DNA of 13,746 nucleotides from Cyclostephanos tholiformis (GCA_036939975.1 JALLPB010000672.1:1-13746), one strand, 5' to 3'. Positions 1-8,480 are shown, counted from the stretch's first letter. Translations and numbers: made by a program. Notes: generated from the letters alone by a model not told the origin.

Positions 1-88
1 AATTGAATTGCGCACATGCGTACATGTGAACTTGCTCAAAGAAATCACAGCCTAAAACATTATCTGGTGCTTAAACCCCGACTTGTAC

Positions 89-160
89 GGTAGGTAGGTA
101 GGAGGTATCTGTAGGTCGACACCATAGGAACCAGAAGATGATGGCCGAGCTCGCGAGCTC
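89..160. repeat. GGTA tandem repeat and GAGCTCGCGAGCTC palindrome upstream of first gene
   Basis: The first 192 bases carry no gene. They contain a short run of about three GGTA units near 90-101 and a perfect 14-base palindrome, GAGCTCGCGAGCTC, at 147-160. The palindrome lies about 33 bases before the ATG of the first gene, so a role as a promoter element is possible but not shown. A run of seven G residues follows at 164-170. Confidence 0.4.
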
Positions 161-192
161 AGAGGGGGGGAGGAAGCTAAAACCCTATTAAA

Positions 193-852
193 ATGCTAAC
201 CCGAAACCCGATCTCAACCCAAGGCTCAGCTTACTACGAGCTCCCCCCGATCTTCGTTCACACGGTTCAATTTCTAAAACACTTCTTCCTCTTTTTCCTT
301 CTGCCAATCGCCGCCGTCGTACTTAGCGCCCTCGTTGCGGCGGCTCTCGTTCGTATGGTCCAACGTGCTTTATTCGCTCGTTTTGCCTCCCCCGAAGAAT
401 TGCTGGAAGATGCTTTAAGGCAGCTGAAGAAAACCGACAACTCGGTAAGATCAAAATATGGGCCCTCGGCCGCATATCGTCGAGAAAAGGCATTGGATAT
501 ACTGCGTCTAGTCATTCGGAAAAGACCAGAGAGTATCAGGCCATATATTGTTCTTGGCACCGAGCTATTATACCGTCACATAAATGGTGGTGCGGGGAGG
601 AATGAGCGCATCTCGACGCATAGAGTTAAGTCAACGTACGATGCTCGATTGATACGGAGGGGGGCGCAAATAACGGAAGCGCCACAGCTTGCTGAATGCA
701 AACAAATTATTGAAAGAGGGCTCTTACTTGATCCTAACAACGAGTCGTTGCTCACACTCCAAGGCGAATTGCGACTTGTCAATGAATATGGGCTGCATGG
801 AGCACAGACCAGGATGATTAAAATTGGTAGACTCGATTGGATGGACGGATAA
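193..852 (+). CDS. Membrane-anchored protein with TPR-like helices, unknown function
   Basis: This is a single-exon ORF of 219 residues. The ATG sits in an A-rich context (ATTAAAATG), and no longer in-frame start is evident. Residues about 31-56 form one strong hydrophobic segment (HFFLFFLLPIAAVVLSALVA), followed by Arg-rich sequence, which suggests a signal anchor with the C-terminal part on the cytosolic or stromal side. The remaining 160 residues are helical. Two stretches resemble degenerate TPR helices: residues about 96-126 (REKALDILRLVIRKRPESI) and 165-198 (CKQIIERGLLLDPNNESLL), the second with the typical LDPNN turn. Between them is a basic, probably looped segment. TPR repeats usually mediate protein-protein contacts, so an adaptor role on a membrane is a reasonable guess. 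I do not recognise an orthologue. The gene converges with the NYN ribonuclease gene, leaving 130 bases between the stops. Confidence 0.6.
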   Translation: MLTRNPISTQGSAYYELPPIFVHTVQFLKHFFLFFLLPIAAVVLSALVAAALVRMVQRALFARFASPEELLEDALRQLKKTDNSVRSKYGPSAAYRREKALDILRLVIRKRPESIRPYIVLGTELLYRHINGGAGRNERISTHRVKSTYDARLIRRGAQITEAPQLAECKQIIERGLLLDPNNESLLTLQGELRLVNEYGLHGAQTRMIKIGRLDWMDG

Positions 853-982
853 ATCATCAGCTATGGCTACGATTTTACACAAAACTGATTCTGCATTACT
901 TCATAACGAGACTTTAAAGTAATATCGGATGAATGGTCCAAGCACAAACGTTTTACATCGAACTCCCACGGATGATATCATA

Positions 983-2584
983 TCAGCTCATCTCTCGCAT
1001 TCCAATCTTGAGACGATTGCACGCGTCTATTGCCTCGATCAATTCGCTTCTTGGATTCGGTACGAAGTCTAGTAGTATTTGGTCGTCAATCCGAGACGTC
1101 GTTCCCACGTTGGCGAAGGAATAGGAAATGCGTTTCTTCGACAGCCAGCCTCTCAAGGACAGCGGCCTCTGATTCAGGGGTAGATGGTGGTGGATGTGAT
1201 GACCGTTCTCATCACGTCGTATGGCATCGTGGAACAGATCATTCGACACGACGTACCCGCCCAGCGGCAAATGAGGAGGCGTTTCGTCTTCCATCGTATT
1301 GCTCTCCAATTCGTTATTACATCGCCGATGATCCAACGAACGATCGTCCTCCCCCCTCGCAAGGGCCAGCGCGTACGCATCGTCGTCGTCTCCCGGGGGC
1401 ACCGCCACCAAAAATCCCCCCATGCGCAATCCGCGCAATTCCTCCACCTCCTCCGTGACCATCCTCGCGTCGCTATCCCCCCGCGACCTGTCGTCGAGGT
1501 GATACCGATCGGCCGGACGGGGCTTGAGTTGATACCACGATACCGGCACCACCGCCTGGACGCGACAATGTCGCCGAAGGAAGTACTCGATCGCGATGCG
1601 TATCCCGCGAGGGTCCGGCTGTCGTTTCCGATCCCGTCGGATGGGGCATGCCGAGTCGGAGTAGTTGTACGCGATGTTCGCACCGTCGAGCACGACCAGG
1701 GGAGATGTCGACGGAGATGGCATGTGGTATATAGCGGATGGAGGAAACGAGGTTACTGTGTGGTGTTCGTCGTGCATTGGATTGTCGGACGCGAGGTCGC
1801 GATCGCCGTCGATGTGAAATTCGTTAGGATATTGTCCTTTTCCGTGCTGATATTGTACTACCGCGAGTCCATCATCGCGTCGAGAACGACCATGGGATCC
1901 ATGATCTTGGGAAGTCGAGCAGCGTCCATCCAAATCGTCGTGCCGTTCGCGAGGGCGGACGTGGCAATGATCGCACTCGCTTTCGTCCATCATAATAACG
2001 TCTGGATCGTCGTTTCCCACGACGAGCGTTGTTCGGAGCTTGTATTCGTTGGGAGCGGCGATGCCACCCGCCCGCTCTCGGAGAAGATTCCCACTCACGT
2101 AATTTATTTCGACACCGTCCGATCGTTCCTTTATCCCTCGATGATAATCGCGACCGGGATTAGTAGAAGGAGTCGTCGTGGACATGGCAGGATGCCGGAT
2201 GTGGGCGCTGGAGCTGTCGGATGGTGGGTCGATCCCTCCCACGACGAACTTTGTTTGGAGTTTGAATTTATTGGACGTAGCTCCCACCCCGCCTCTCGCA
2301 GTTAGGAGACTGCTGCCGAAATTTGTACGGACGCCGGCCTCCAGCTCTTGCGTGTCATGATCATCATCGTTGTTGCGTATACGAGACGACATAATAGACG
2401 ATGATGCGGCAACGGAAGAATGTTGGTAGCCGTGGTAGTCGACATTAGGGTCATCTTCGTCGATTATGGGCGACCCCTCGTGAACTAGACGTGGCCTGCT
2501 ACTCCCCGCCATGATTATTGAAAACGATTCGTCGATGATGTTGCATGTTGCGGCCCGGCGGCGATGAGGTATTAGATATACCAA
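983..2584 (-). CDS. NYN-domain ribonuclease, Regnase/Zc3h12a type
   Basis: This 533-residue single-exon ORF has its catalytic domain in the C-terminal half, residues about 295-515. Motifs in order are VVLDGANIAYNY (D300, N303), RGIRIAIEYFLRR (326-338), AVVPVSW, DDDDAYALALA (399-409), YVVSNDLFHDAIR (D449, D453), RISYSFANV and LLDFVPNPR. This matches the order of acidic residues in the RNase_Zc3h12a/NYN family (PF11977), metal-dependent endoribonucleases that degrade mRNA. All expected catalytic acids are present. No CCCH zinc finger of the animal Regnase kind is visible. The N-terminal 290 residues are acidic and disordered and contain a duplicated module of about 38 residues (85-121 and 158-195). 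A second Met at residue 25 (codon 2510-2512, MAGSSRPRLVHEG) is a plausible alternative start. A compact insertion of charged residues lies between the second and third motifs. The gene is divergent from the three-exon gene at 2679. Confidence 0.82.
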   Translation of the reverse strand: MVYLIPHRRRAATCNIIDESFSIIMAGSSRPRLVHEGSPIIDEDDPNVDYHGYQHSSVAASSSIMSSRIRNNDDDHDTQELEAGVRTNFGSSLLTARGGVGATSNKFKLQTKFVVGGIDPPSDSSSAHIRHPAMSTTTPSTNPGRDYHRGIKERSDGVEINYVSGNLLRERAGGIAAPNEYKLRTTLVVGNDDPDVIMMDESECDHCHVRPRERHDDLDGRCSTSQDHGSHGRSRRDDGLAVVQYQHGKGQYPNEFHIDGDRDLASDNPMHDEHHTVTSFPPSAIYHMPSPSTSPLVVLDGANIAYNYSDSACPIRRDRKRQPDPRGIRIAIEYFLRRHCRVQAVVPVSWYQLKPRPADRYHLDDRSRGDSDARMVTEEVEELRGLRMGGFLVAVPPGDDDDAYALALARGEDDRSLDHRRCNNELESNTMEDETPPHLPLGGYVVSNDLFHDAIRRDENGHHIHHHLPLNQRPLSLRGWLSKKRISYSFANVGTTSRIDDQILLDFVPNPRSELIEAIDACNRLKIGMREMS

Positions 2585-2678
2585 TAATATCTCGGTGTTC
2601 GACGCTGATTTTTTGCAGATAGTTCACCTCTGACTAATCGCCGGAACTGTGGCGATATTTCAGCGAGCATTGAAATCC
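2585..2678. promoter_or_regulatory. Short divergent promoter region
   Basis: Only 94 bases separate the first possible ATG of the NYN ribonuclease (leftward) from the ATG of the unknown three-exon gene (rightward). If the ribonuclease starts at its second Met, the gap is 166 bases. The stretch is AT-rich compared with the flanks and has ATATACC and AATAATATC elements near 2575-2590. A shared bidirectional promoter is inferred from the spacing. No specific factor site can be named. Confidence 0.4.
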
Positions 2679-4998
2679 ATGATAATAATATTATTATGGT
2701 ATTACTTGTTGGTTGACGCCAGAAAGTTGGACATCATGATGTCCGGCAAAGAGGGCCTCGCACGCGCCCTGTCCCACGCCGGGCGGAGATCGAATCGCGC
2801 GGCGATCGTGGCATCGTGCGTCGTCGTGGCGACGGCGGCGACTTCGTCGTCGTCCCGGGCCGAGGGGGAGGAGAAACGACTACGGCGGCGGGAGGGGGAG
2901 GGGAGGGGGGGAGGGCTCTTGGACATGTACATGATGGACGACATCGCCTCATTGGGTTACCTGAACTATCAACCCAAGTCGTCATTGTCGTGTGTGGCGC
3001 TGGGGAGGAGGCATCACGCGAGGAGGCACGATGCCGGGCATCTACATGATCGCGGCGGTGGCGGCGGCGGGGGGGTGGCATTCGACGACGTCGAAGAAGA
3101 CGAAGATGGCGACGACGACGACGACGACGGTGACTATCCCCGTCGTCCAAGGGGCGTACCGACGAGGCTGCGATTGATGACGATCGACGTGCCCGATTTC
3201 AAACGAGAGGCGTTCGGCGAAAGTGGGATTTGCGAGTTGCCATCCGAAATCTTCCCCCCCCCCGCCGTTGAAGACAAGAGGAGTAAGAGGACGTCGTTGT
3301 CGTTCGTCGACGGGGTGGCGCCGAAGAGGCCTTTAGATCGGACGATGGGAGGCCTGAGGGCCTCGGGTGGGCCGATAGTACAGAAGAGCCTAGCGAGGCA
3401 ATTGTACTACTGTTATGATCGGCATCATCATCATCATCATCATCATCATCACCATCGACGACGAAGACAACGGTCGATTGATAGATCGACGAAGGGAGAG
3501 GAGGGAGGGGAAGGTCCCGCGATAGGGGTGGAGATCCTCGAGGCGTCGGTGATGAACCTCAACCCGAACAACATTCGTAGGATATACACGTCGTCGAGCA
3601 AAAGGAGGTGGAAGAATGTCGCCGCCGGAGAGGGGGGGGTGGTAGTGTTCTCCGCCGCCGCCAGGGTAGCGAACGACGTCGTCGAAAAAGGCGACGCCGG
3701 TCTTGCCGATGCGGACGAGGCGGAAGACGTGGAGGAGGATGCCATCGCCATTGAGGATGGGAGGAAGAAGGAAAGAACGGTAGCCGTCGCAAGTGGTGAT
3801 GAAAGTGGAGAAGGACCATCGTCGTCATCGTCATCATCGGCGGCGACCTTCGAGGGAGTCGACGATGTCGTGGACGATCTAGATAACGAACGTTCCCATC
3901 CCGCGAATCAGTATGCGTGGCTTGAGGAGATGCGCCTACGAATTAATGGCCTCGTGCCATTCGGTATGCCTATGGAGAGGGCGAACGTAGTAACCCGGTG
4001 GATGTACGGTATTGCGTATCGAAAATCCATACCGTCATCCCCCTCGGGAGGGGGGAGCTGGTGGTGCCTGAGATGGTTGTGGTGGCCGTGGATCGGGGGC
4101 CGTGCCGACGGTGGTCGGGACGGCGTCGATGGCGAGGGAGAGAGCGTCTTGTACGGTGGGGACGATGGCCGGAATTTTTCGCGCAGTAAGGCGGCGGTAC
4201 CGAACAGGGCCTCGAACAAACCGTGAGACATCCACGCGAGTGGCAAATATTTCCCACTTTTTATTCATTTTGGCCGTCGTCGCCATTGTACCGACTGACC
4301 CGAAAAAATGATCTCACCTTCGTGGTCGCAAATTTATAACACTCGCAGGCACGCCGTTATATGCGACGGGTCCGCCATGCTGCGCGTTCCCGGTTCTCTT
4401 CGTTATCTTTCCAAGCTCTGCCGGGAGGCCAACATTCCCCTATACGTCCTCAATGATCCTCGCAAGTGGGGTTGCCAAACTCATGCTACAATGTCGGATG
4501 CGCTCGTGGATATTAAAAAGACTGTATCGGATCACATCGTGAGCAGTCCTTTTTTTGTTCTCTGATCGCGCGTAAATGTGTTTCTGTTCTTACCCAACGG
4601 ACACATACGTTAATGCCCGTCGTTTCATTTGTTAGATTCGCAATGCTCTCGATTTGCGAGAGGGGACGGCTTTTGAACGGGGGAGATTGGTGGGACGGAT
4701 CGAGAAGGAAATTGCGTGGCAGGCGCACGATGCGGCGAGGAAGACCCGAGAGGGCCTCATGGAAGCGCGGCGGTGGCTATTGAGCGCGAAGGTCGCTGAT
4801 TGGAGCGAACTGACTGAGGAAGAGTTTTTGGAAAAGCTCGTCCAAAGAAATGTGATAATAACGTCACAATACTATTCGGAGTCGCAACAGATGCAGAAAC
4901 GATCATCGCTAAAGTGCTCGGAAGGTCTAATTGGAATTTGCCGTCGATGCCTCGAGGCAGAGAGCGATGAATATCCATCGGCCGATCGGCCGAAATGA
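2679..4998 (+). CDS. Unknown three-exon gene with poly-His tract and helical C-terminus
   Basis: The proposed exons are 2679-4222, 4349-4538 and 4636-4998, giving 698 residues. Intron 1 (126 bp, GTGAGA to CAG) joins in phase 2 and removes an in-frame TGA at 4224. Intron 2 (97 bp, GTGAGC to TTAG) joins in phase 0. Both joins keep the frame, which supports one gene. The N-terminus has a short hydrophobic stretch ([12 protein letters not shown]) and a second at about residues 39-54 ([15 protein letters not shown]), so organelle or secretory targeting is possible. Met codons at 2736 and 2739 are alternative starts. The middle is low complexity, with Asp runs, 11 His in a row at residues 249-259 and a Ser run. 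The best ordered part starts at exon 2 ([20 protein letters not shown], then [13 protein letters not shown]) and continues into long charged helices in exon 3. I recognise no family. If intron 1 is wrong, 4308 (MISPSWSQ) could start a separate gene. Confidence 0.55.
3423..3455 (+). repeat. CAT/CAC microsatellite encoding 11 histidines
   Basis: Nine CAT codons, one CAC and one CAT stand in a row within the unknown three-exon gene and encode an uninterrupted 11-residue histidine tract followed by Arg-rich sequence. Expansion by replication slippage is the likely origin. Such tracts can bind metal ions or drive nuclear speckle targeting, but nothing here shows either role. Confidence 0.85.
4223..4348 (+). 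other. Predicted phase-2 intron (intron 1 of unknown gene)
   Basis: The donor GTGAGA and acceptor CACTCGCAG bound 126 bases. The exon ends with CC of a Pro codon and the next exon supplies G, giving a clean P-H-A-V reading. The interior holds a pyrimidine- and AT-rich tract (CACTTTTTATTCATTTTGG). Because the length is a multiple of three, only the TGA at 4224-4226 marks it as non-coding. It is inferred from splice-site fit, not from transcript data. Confidence 0.5.
4539..4635 (+). other. Predicted phase-0 intron (intron 2 of unknown gene)
   Basis: The donor GTGAGC follows the codon for Ile and the acceptor TTTGTTAG precedes ATTCGCAATGCT. Both flanking exons are open in the joined frame, and the intron contains T-rich tracts and an in-frame stop. 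The 97-base length fits the 104-base intron in the glycosyltransferase gene. Confidence 0.7.
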
Positions 4999-5153
4999 TT
5001 CGACATTATCGTGACACGAACACTACTTGATTTTTGTTGTGCATTTTTTTCTCACTGTTTGTTATTCGATAACCAACGATAACCAATAATTGCGTGTGTT
5101 AAATAGTGCATCGTACAGTGTCTAATTTACAAAATCTATTAAGGCTAATCACT
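4999..5153. other. Convergent intergenic spacer
   Basis: This AT-rich spacer of 155 bases separates two convergent stops, so it must hold both 3' ends. It includes a small direct repeat, CGATAACCAA followed by CGATAACCAA, near 5068-5088, and T-rich stretches. No gene is visible. Confidence 0.5.
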
Positions 5154-7381
5154 CTACCAAAATGACTTTCCCTTCTGACCCCTATCAATTGACGGAACTT
5201 TGACGTGTTTGCATTCTTCTACGCTCGGTTTGTCCCTGTAGTGACACGTGATCAACGGCTCTGCCGAGCAGCATGCCAAATCGAATCCCCCCGTGTCATT
5301 CGCCTCCTCCGCCACCTTTACACCCCCCCCGCTTTCGCATTCCTTCTTGGTGTACCATAGGCCCATCTGCTTCAAAAAGACCAGTTTGTTTTCCCTATTA
5401 GTCGTCCAGCTCATGTGGAACAGATATGGAACATGATTCCCTTTCACTATGTCTTTCATCACGGGAATCTCCTTCTTTCGATGATAATGGTATCCTCCCG
5501 GGAAGTCGTAGGCCGAAAGAGTTTTGACGCGTAAGCCAGTTAGGGAGCTGTGCTCGTCCAATAGCGCGCCCAACGCCTGCTGATGACTGGTCATCGATAG
5601 TACCATATCACCGAGGAAGAGTAGCGATCTGAACAGGAACTTCGTCTTGTCGTTGTTGCGTACGTAATAGAATCCCGTATTTGCACTGTAGGGAGCGTAG
5701 CGCGTGGTGCGGGCGCCATCGTCCTGGAATAGTATATCGAATGCGTACATGGGGCTGGTTTTGTCGTGGAAGAATGTTAATGGATTCTTGTACCAAACCA
5801 AGTCCACATCTTTGGAAAAGGGGTGCGAGGAGGTGAAAAACAAAAGAACGACGCAGAGTGAGTTGGCGGATGCGACGATGACAACGCTGGAACGAAGAAA
5901 TTCATGAGCTTACCCTGGAACAAGACATCGTAACCAATCCTATTGATCAATTGGACGGTGACAACCTTGGCATACATCATCTGCGTGAATGCTTGGTCCC
6001 CATAGACACGAGCCTCCCTCTCTGGCATGTCCTTGAATATCACCTCGTCGTAGAACGTATTCAAGCCGAGGCCACGCGCGATCTTCAACACCCCTTCATC
6101 GGTGGCAAAGACAAGGACCTTCTGATTAACAATGTCCCCGAAGCCACGCGATCGAGCCGAGCAAATGAAATTGATAAGCAAATCGCTCTGCCCTGTGTTA
6201 CAAACCATAACGATAACGGTATTGTCGTTACCGGCGCATGCCTCCGCCATGGGTCCCAACTTATCGATCGTACCACCCAACCTCACGAAGTATGTCTCTA
6301 GTAATGCCTGATTCCGAAGCGCGTATTTATCCTCCGGCGCGGAGAACTTGTCCTGACCGTTCGTTTGCAATCCCCGTCCCACGGGCGTGAGGGGAAATGC
6401 CGCGTCGAGACCAGAATTGGGATCATCGGGATCCGTCCTCATCCATCTCTGGACGTGATAACTCTCGAAGTTTCCCACGATCGCCGTGCATAGATCGAAC
6501 TTCGAATCGTGACTCTCGACGTATATCACATTGAGACCGCCACAGTTCCTCGTGGCGTCCGCCGCGGACATGCGCGGAGGTATTCGCTCGCCGCCACCGT
6601 CTACGTATACGGTCGCCGCATCCGATCCATTGTCCGGGAGGGATCTCGTACCACCGTATAGCAGTAACACCTCGTCCTTACCGGGATCGCTCTCGTCCAA
6701 TCGCTTCGACGGCGGTCTGGGTATGCCATAATCGAAGAGGGATAGGAAGTCGTTCTTACGAATTAGCGATGCCCCCGTCGCGATCTTCGATATCGTCGAC
6801 GGGAACCTTCGTCTCGATTCGTCGTCGACGCCATCGCGTCCGCGTCCACCGCGGTCAACGACGTCGCCCTTCCTCCCATCGCCATTCATCCCCCCGTCCT
6901 CCTCGTCCTCCATGTCCTCCTCCCTCTCCTCCTCCTCGTCGCCGCCACGGTCGTCCTCTTTGATCGCGTCCGCCATCGCCACCACCGCCATCGTCTCCTT
7001 CCTCCCCCGGATGCGACGACCGTCGTGAACCGTCGTCATCGACGCGAGTCGACGCTCCACCTCCTCGGACACGCGTCGATCGAAGTCGACGTTACTAACC
7101 CCCGCCCCCTCGTCATAATAATATTTGGGCCGAGGAATGATAACGTCACCACCCTCGCCACCTCCATCATCACCGCCACCGACGGGATCGTTATTTTCGT
7201 TGTTGCTAAGGTGCATCCCCGTTAGCACGCCCACGTAGAAGGACGCGAACGACACGAGGAGGAGGGTTAGGACGGCGAGGAGGGTGCGAAGGAAACGAGG
7301 CGGGGAGGTCGAGGCGGTCCCCGATTTGCCCCGGCGATGGCTCGTCGCGCCGTTGTTGACTCTCGCCGCGATCATCGTCAT
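5154..7381 (-). CDS. Golgi-type II membrane glycosyltransferase, nucleotide-diphospho-sugar transferase family
   Basis: The exons are 7381-5914 and 5809-5154, giving 707 residues. They are joined in phase 1 across a 104-base intron (GTAAGC to AAAG). The N-terminus is a short cytosolic tail with basic residues, then one membrane segment (residues about 31-55, LRTLLAVLTLLLVSFASFYV), then a long acidic, disordered stem. The catalytic domain starts near residue 290 and contains ALRNQALLETYF, TVIVMVCNTGQSDLLINFIC, KVLVFATDEGVLKIA and, across the splice junction, DVDLVWYKNP. That last is the DxD metal/nucleotide-sugar motif (D490, D492) of PF03407, the family that includes plant GT77 arabinosyl- and xylosyltransferases. 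TGFYYVRNN and a C-terminal Cys-rich tail (LACCSAEPLITCHYRDKPSVEEC cut short here as LACCSAEP...EEC) follow. The acceptor and linkage cannot be told from sequence. A role in glycoprotein or cell-wall glycan synthesis in the Golgi is inferred. The start at 7381 is MTM; a second ATG two codons later is equally possible. Confidence 0.85.
5810..5913 (-). other. Phase-1 intron splitting the DxD motif codon of the glycosyltransferase
   Basis: On the minus strand the donor is CCAGG followed by GTAAGC and the acceptor is CCTTTTCCAAAG followed by ATGTGG. The first base of the first Asp codon of the DxD motif lies in exon 1 and its last two bases in exon 2. Reading through instead gives a frame that loses the domain. 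The pyrimidine-rich 3' end (CTTTTGTTTTTCACC) is typical. Confidence 0.85.
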
Positions 7382-7772
7382 CCCTTCTTTATATAAAAAT
7401 ACGCGCGTCCTTATATAAGGCGTCGGAGGATACTTTTATTCAAAATCGATGATGGTGATGTGTGTATGCTTTCGGCGGGCGACCATCGTTATCATCTTGT
7501 CACGAAACGACATTATTTTTTTTCGGGCCGATAAACAGATTTCTGTGTAATTGGGATCCGTCGTCTAATGGAGCGTCTCCCGCCTTTTTAACGCGGCAAG
7601 TCCGCCGCCGCCTTAGGTACCTACTACATACCATATTATTTTACGGTACCCCACCACAGGGCAGCCCCCGCCCCCCCGCCGCCCTGAAGACGAAAAAGTA
7701 CGATATCATCATCGTCCCTCCAAAACCGAAACGAGGTACAAAACGAGAATAATACACCATCAACAATATAAT
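7382..7772. promoter_or_regulatory. Divergent intergenic region between glycosyltransferase and ferredoxin
   Basis: These 391 bases lie between two divergent starts. Next to the glycosyltransferase are TATA-like TTTATATAAA (7389-7398) and a CArG-type palindrome (7409-7420). Near the ferredoxin start are AT-rich elements (CAATATAATATG at 7764-7775). The middle has a homopolymer T run at about 7514-7521, GC-rich stretches and a short in-frame shadow ORF that looks non-coding. No RNA gene can be supported. Confidence 0.5.
7409..7420. promoter_or_regulatory. CArG-box-like palindrome CCTTATATAAGG
   Basis: This perfect 12-base palindrome matches the CC(A/T)6GG consensus bound by MADS-box (SRF-type) factors in animals, plants and fungi. 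It lies 28 bases upstream of the glycosyltransferase ATG. It may equally serve as a TATA element because it contains TATATAA. Whether a MADS-box protein exists in this organism cannot be seen here. Confidence 0.35.
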
Positions 7773-8339
7773 ATGTTCATCCGTGCCAGGACAGGAGCGT
7801 TCCGCAGAAGTAAATGCCTCGTATTGTCAAAGTCCCGGCCTACCATCGCACCCGAATGTCTCTCGTCGGTGTCGTCATTCGACCGTGTCGGCGGCTCAGG
7901 AGTCGGGGGCGGCGGCATAATGACGCGACGATGGCACGGAGACGGACCCGGACCCGACGCGCCGACGATATGCGTGACGTTCGTCAACCCCGACGATAGC
8001 AAATCGCGTATATCCGCGCGTGTTGGTGAGACTCTGCTACGGGCCGCACATCGGACTGGGATCGAGATGGAGGGCGCGTGCGAGGGCGTGTGCGCGTGCT
8101 CGACGTGTCACGTGATACTGGAGCAGGAGCTGTACGATCGCATACTCATGGATATGAACGACGATGGGGCCTTGAGCGAGGACGAGGAGGATATGTTGGA
8201 CATGGCGTTCGGCCTAACGCATACCAGCAGACTTGGATGCCAGATCACGGTGAGGGAGTACATGGACGGGAGCGTCTTCACCTTGCCGAAGGCGACGAGA
8301 AATTTTTACGTAGATGGGCACAAACCAAAGCCCCATTGA
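7773..8339 (+). CDS. Mitochondrial adrenodoxin-type [2Fe-2S] ferredoxin (FDX2/Yah1 type) with EF-hand-like insert
   Basis: This 188-residue protein begins with a basic, amphipathic leader (MFIRARTGAFRRSK) typical of mitochondrial import. The ferredoxin domain starts near residue 65 (ICVTFVNPDD). The cluster ligands are C103, C109, C112 (ACEGVCACSTCHV, CX5CX2C) and C156 (SRLGCQI). A non-ligand Cys sits at 107. The acidic interaction helix (EEDMLDMAFGLT) and the C-terminus FTLPKATRNFYVDGHKPKPH match the FDX2/Yah1 group, which passes electrons from ferredoxin reductase to the mitochondrial Fe-S cluster assembly machinery. Between the third Cys and the interaction helix is an extra segment, DMNDDGALSEDE (residues 127-138), which fits the EF-hand loop consensus. 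The ATG context is AT-rich. A Met at residue 50 would remove the leader and is a less likely start. Confidence 0.9.
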   Translation: MFIRARTGAFRRSKCLVLSKSRPTIAPECLSSVSSFDRVGGSGVGGGGIMTRRWHGDGPGPDAPTICVTFVNPDDSKSRISARVGETLLRAAHRTGIEMEGACEGVCACSTCHVILEQELYDRILMDMNDDGALSEDEEDMLDMAFGLTHTSRLGCQITVREYMDGSVFTLPKATRNFYVDGHKPKPH

Positions 8340-8480
8340 TGTTAGTGACGGACGTCTCTACTCGAGTTGCACGTAATAATCGATGAGGGGGGGAGGAATA
8401 TGATCGGCATTGATAATTTTTGCCAAAAAATATATAACAGTAATGGTTTCACACCTCCCTAAGTTTAATCGTGACACTCA
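8340..8480. other. Intergenic spacer after ferredoxin
   Basis: This AT-rich spacer of about 140 bases runs between the ferredoxin stop and the stop of the exon-like pieces on the minus strand. It holds a G run (8385-8391) and AAAAAATATATAA near 8425-8437. No gene is seen. Confidence 0.5.

Noticed and set aside
1184..2305. Long plus-strand ORF of 373 codons opposite the NYN ribonuclease
   Set aside because: It has no recognisable domain, is rich in Arg and Val from mirrored TCG/CGA codons, and lies wholly antisense to a gene with all catalytic motifs. It is a by-product of the triplet bias.
4035..4286. Minus-strand ORF across the first intron of the unknown gene ([20 protein letters not shown])
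   Set aside because: It reads smoothly, but it is antisense to an exon pair whose splice phases fit, has no known motif and runs into Pro-rich low complexity. It remains the main rival for this 250-base stretch.
5951..6301. Plus-strand ORF of 116 codons inside the glycosyltransferase
   Set aside because: It is fully antisense to the conserved catalytic domain and has no own motif.
7548..7620. tRNA-like stretch (CCGTCGTCTAATGG followed by CGCCTTTTTAACGCG)
   Set aside because: The first part resembles a tRNA D-arm and the second an anticodon arm with TTT. There is no T-loop (TTCRA) and no matching acceptor stem, and the would-be anticodon loop has the wrong size.
7462..7752. Plus-strand ORF of 96 codons in the divergent spacer
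   Set aside because: It has no conserved-looking sequence, a simple composition and no supporting context, and the ferredoxin starts independently after it.
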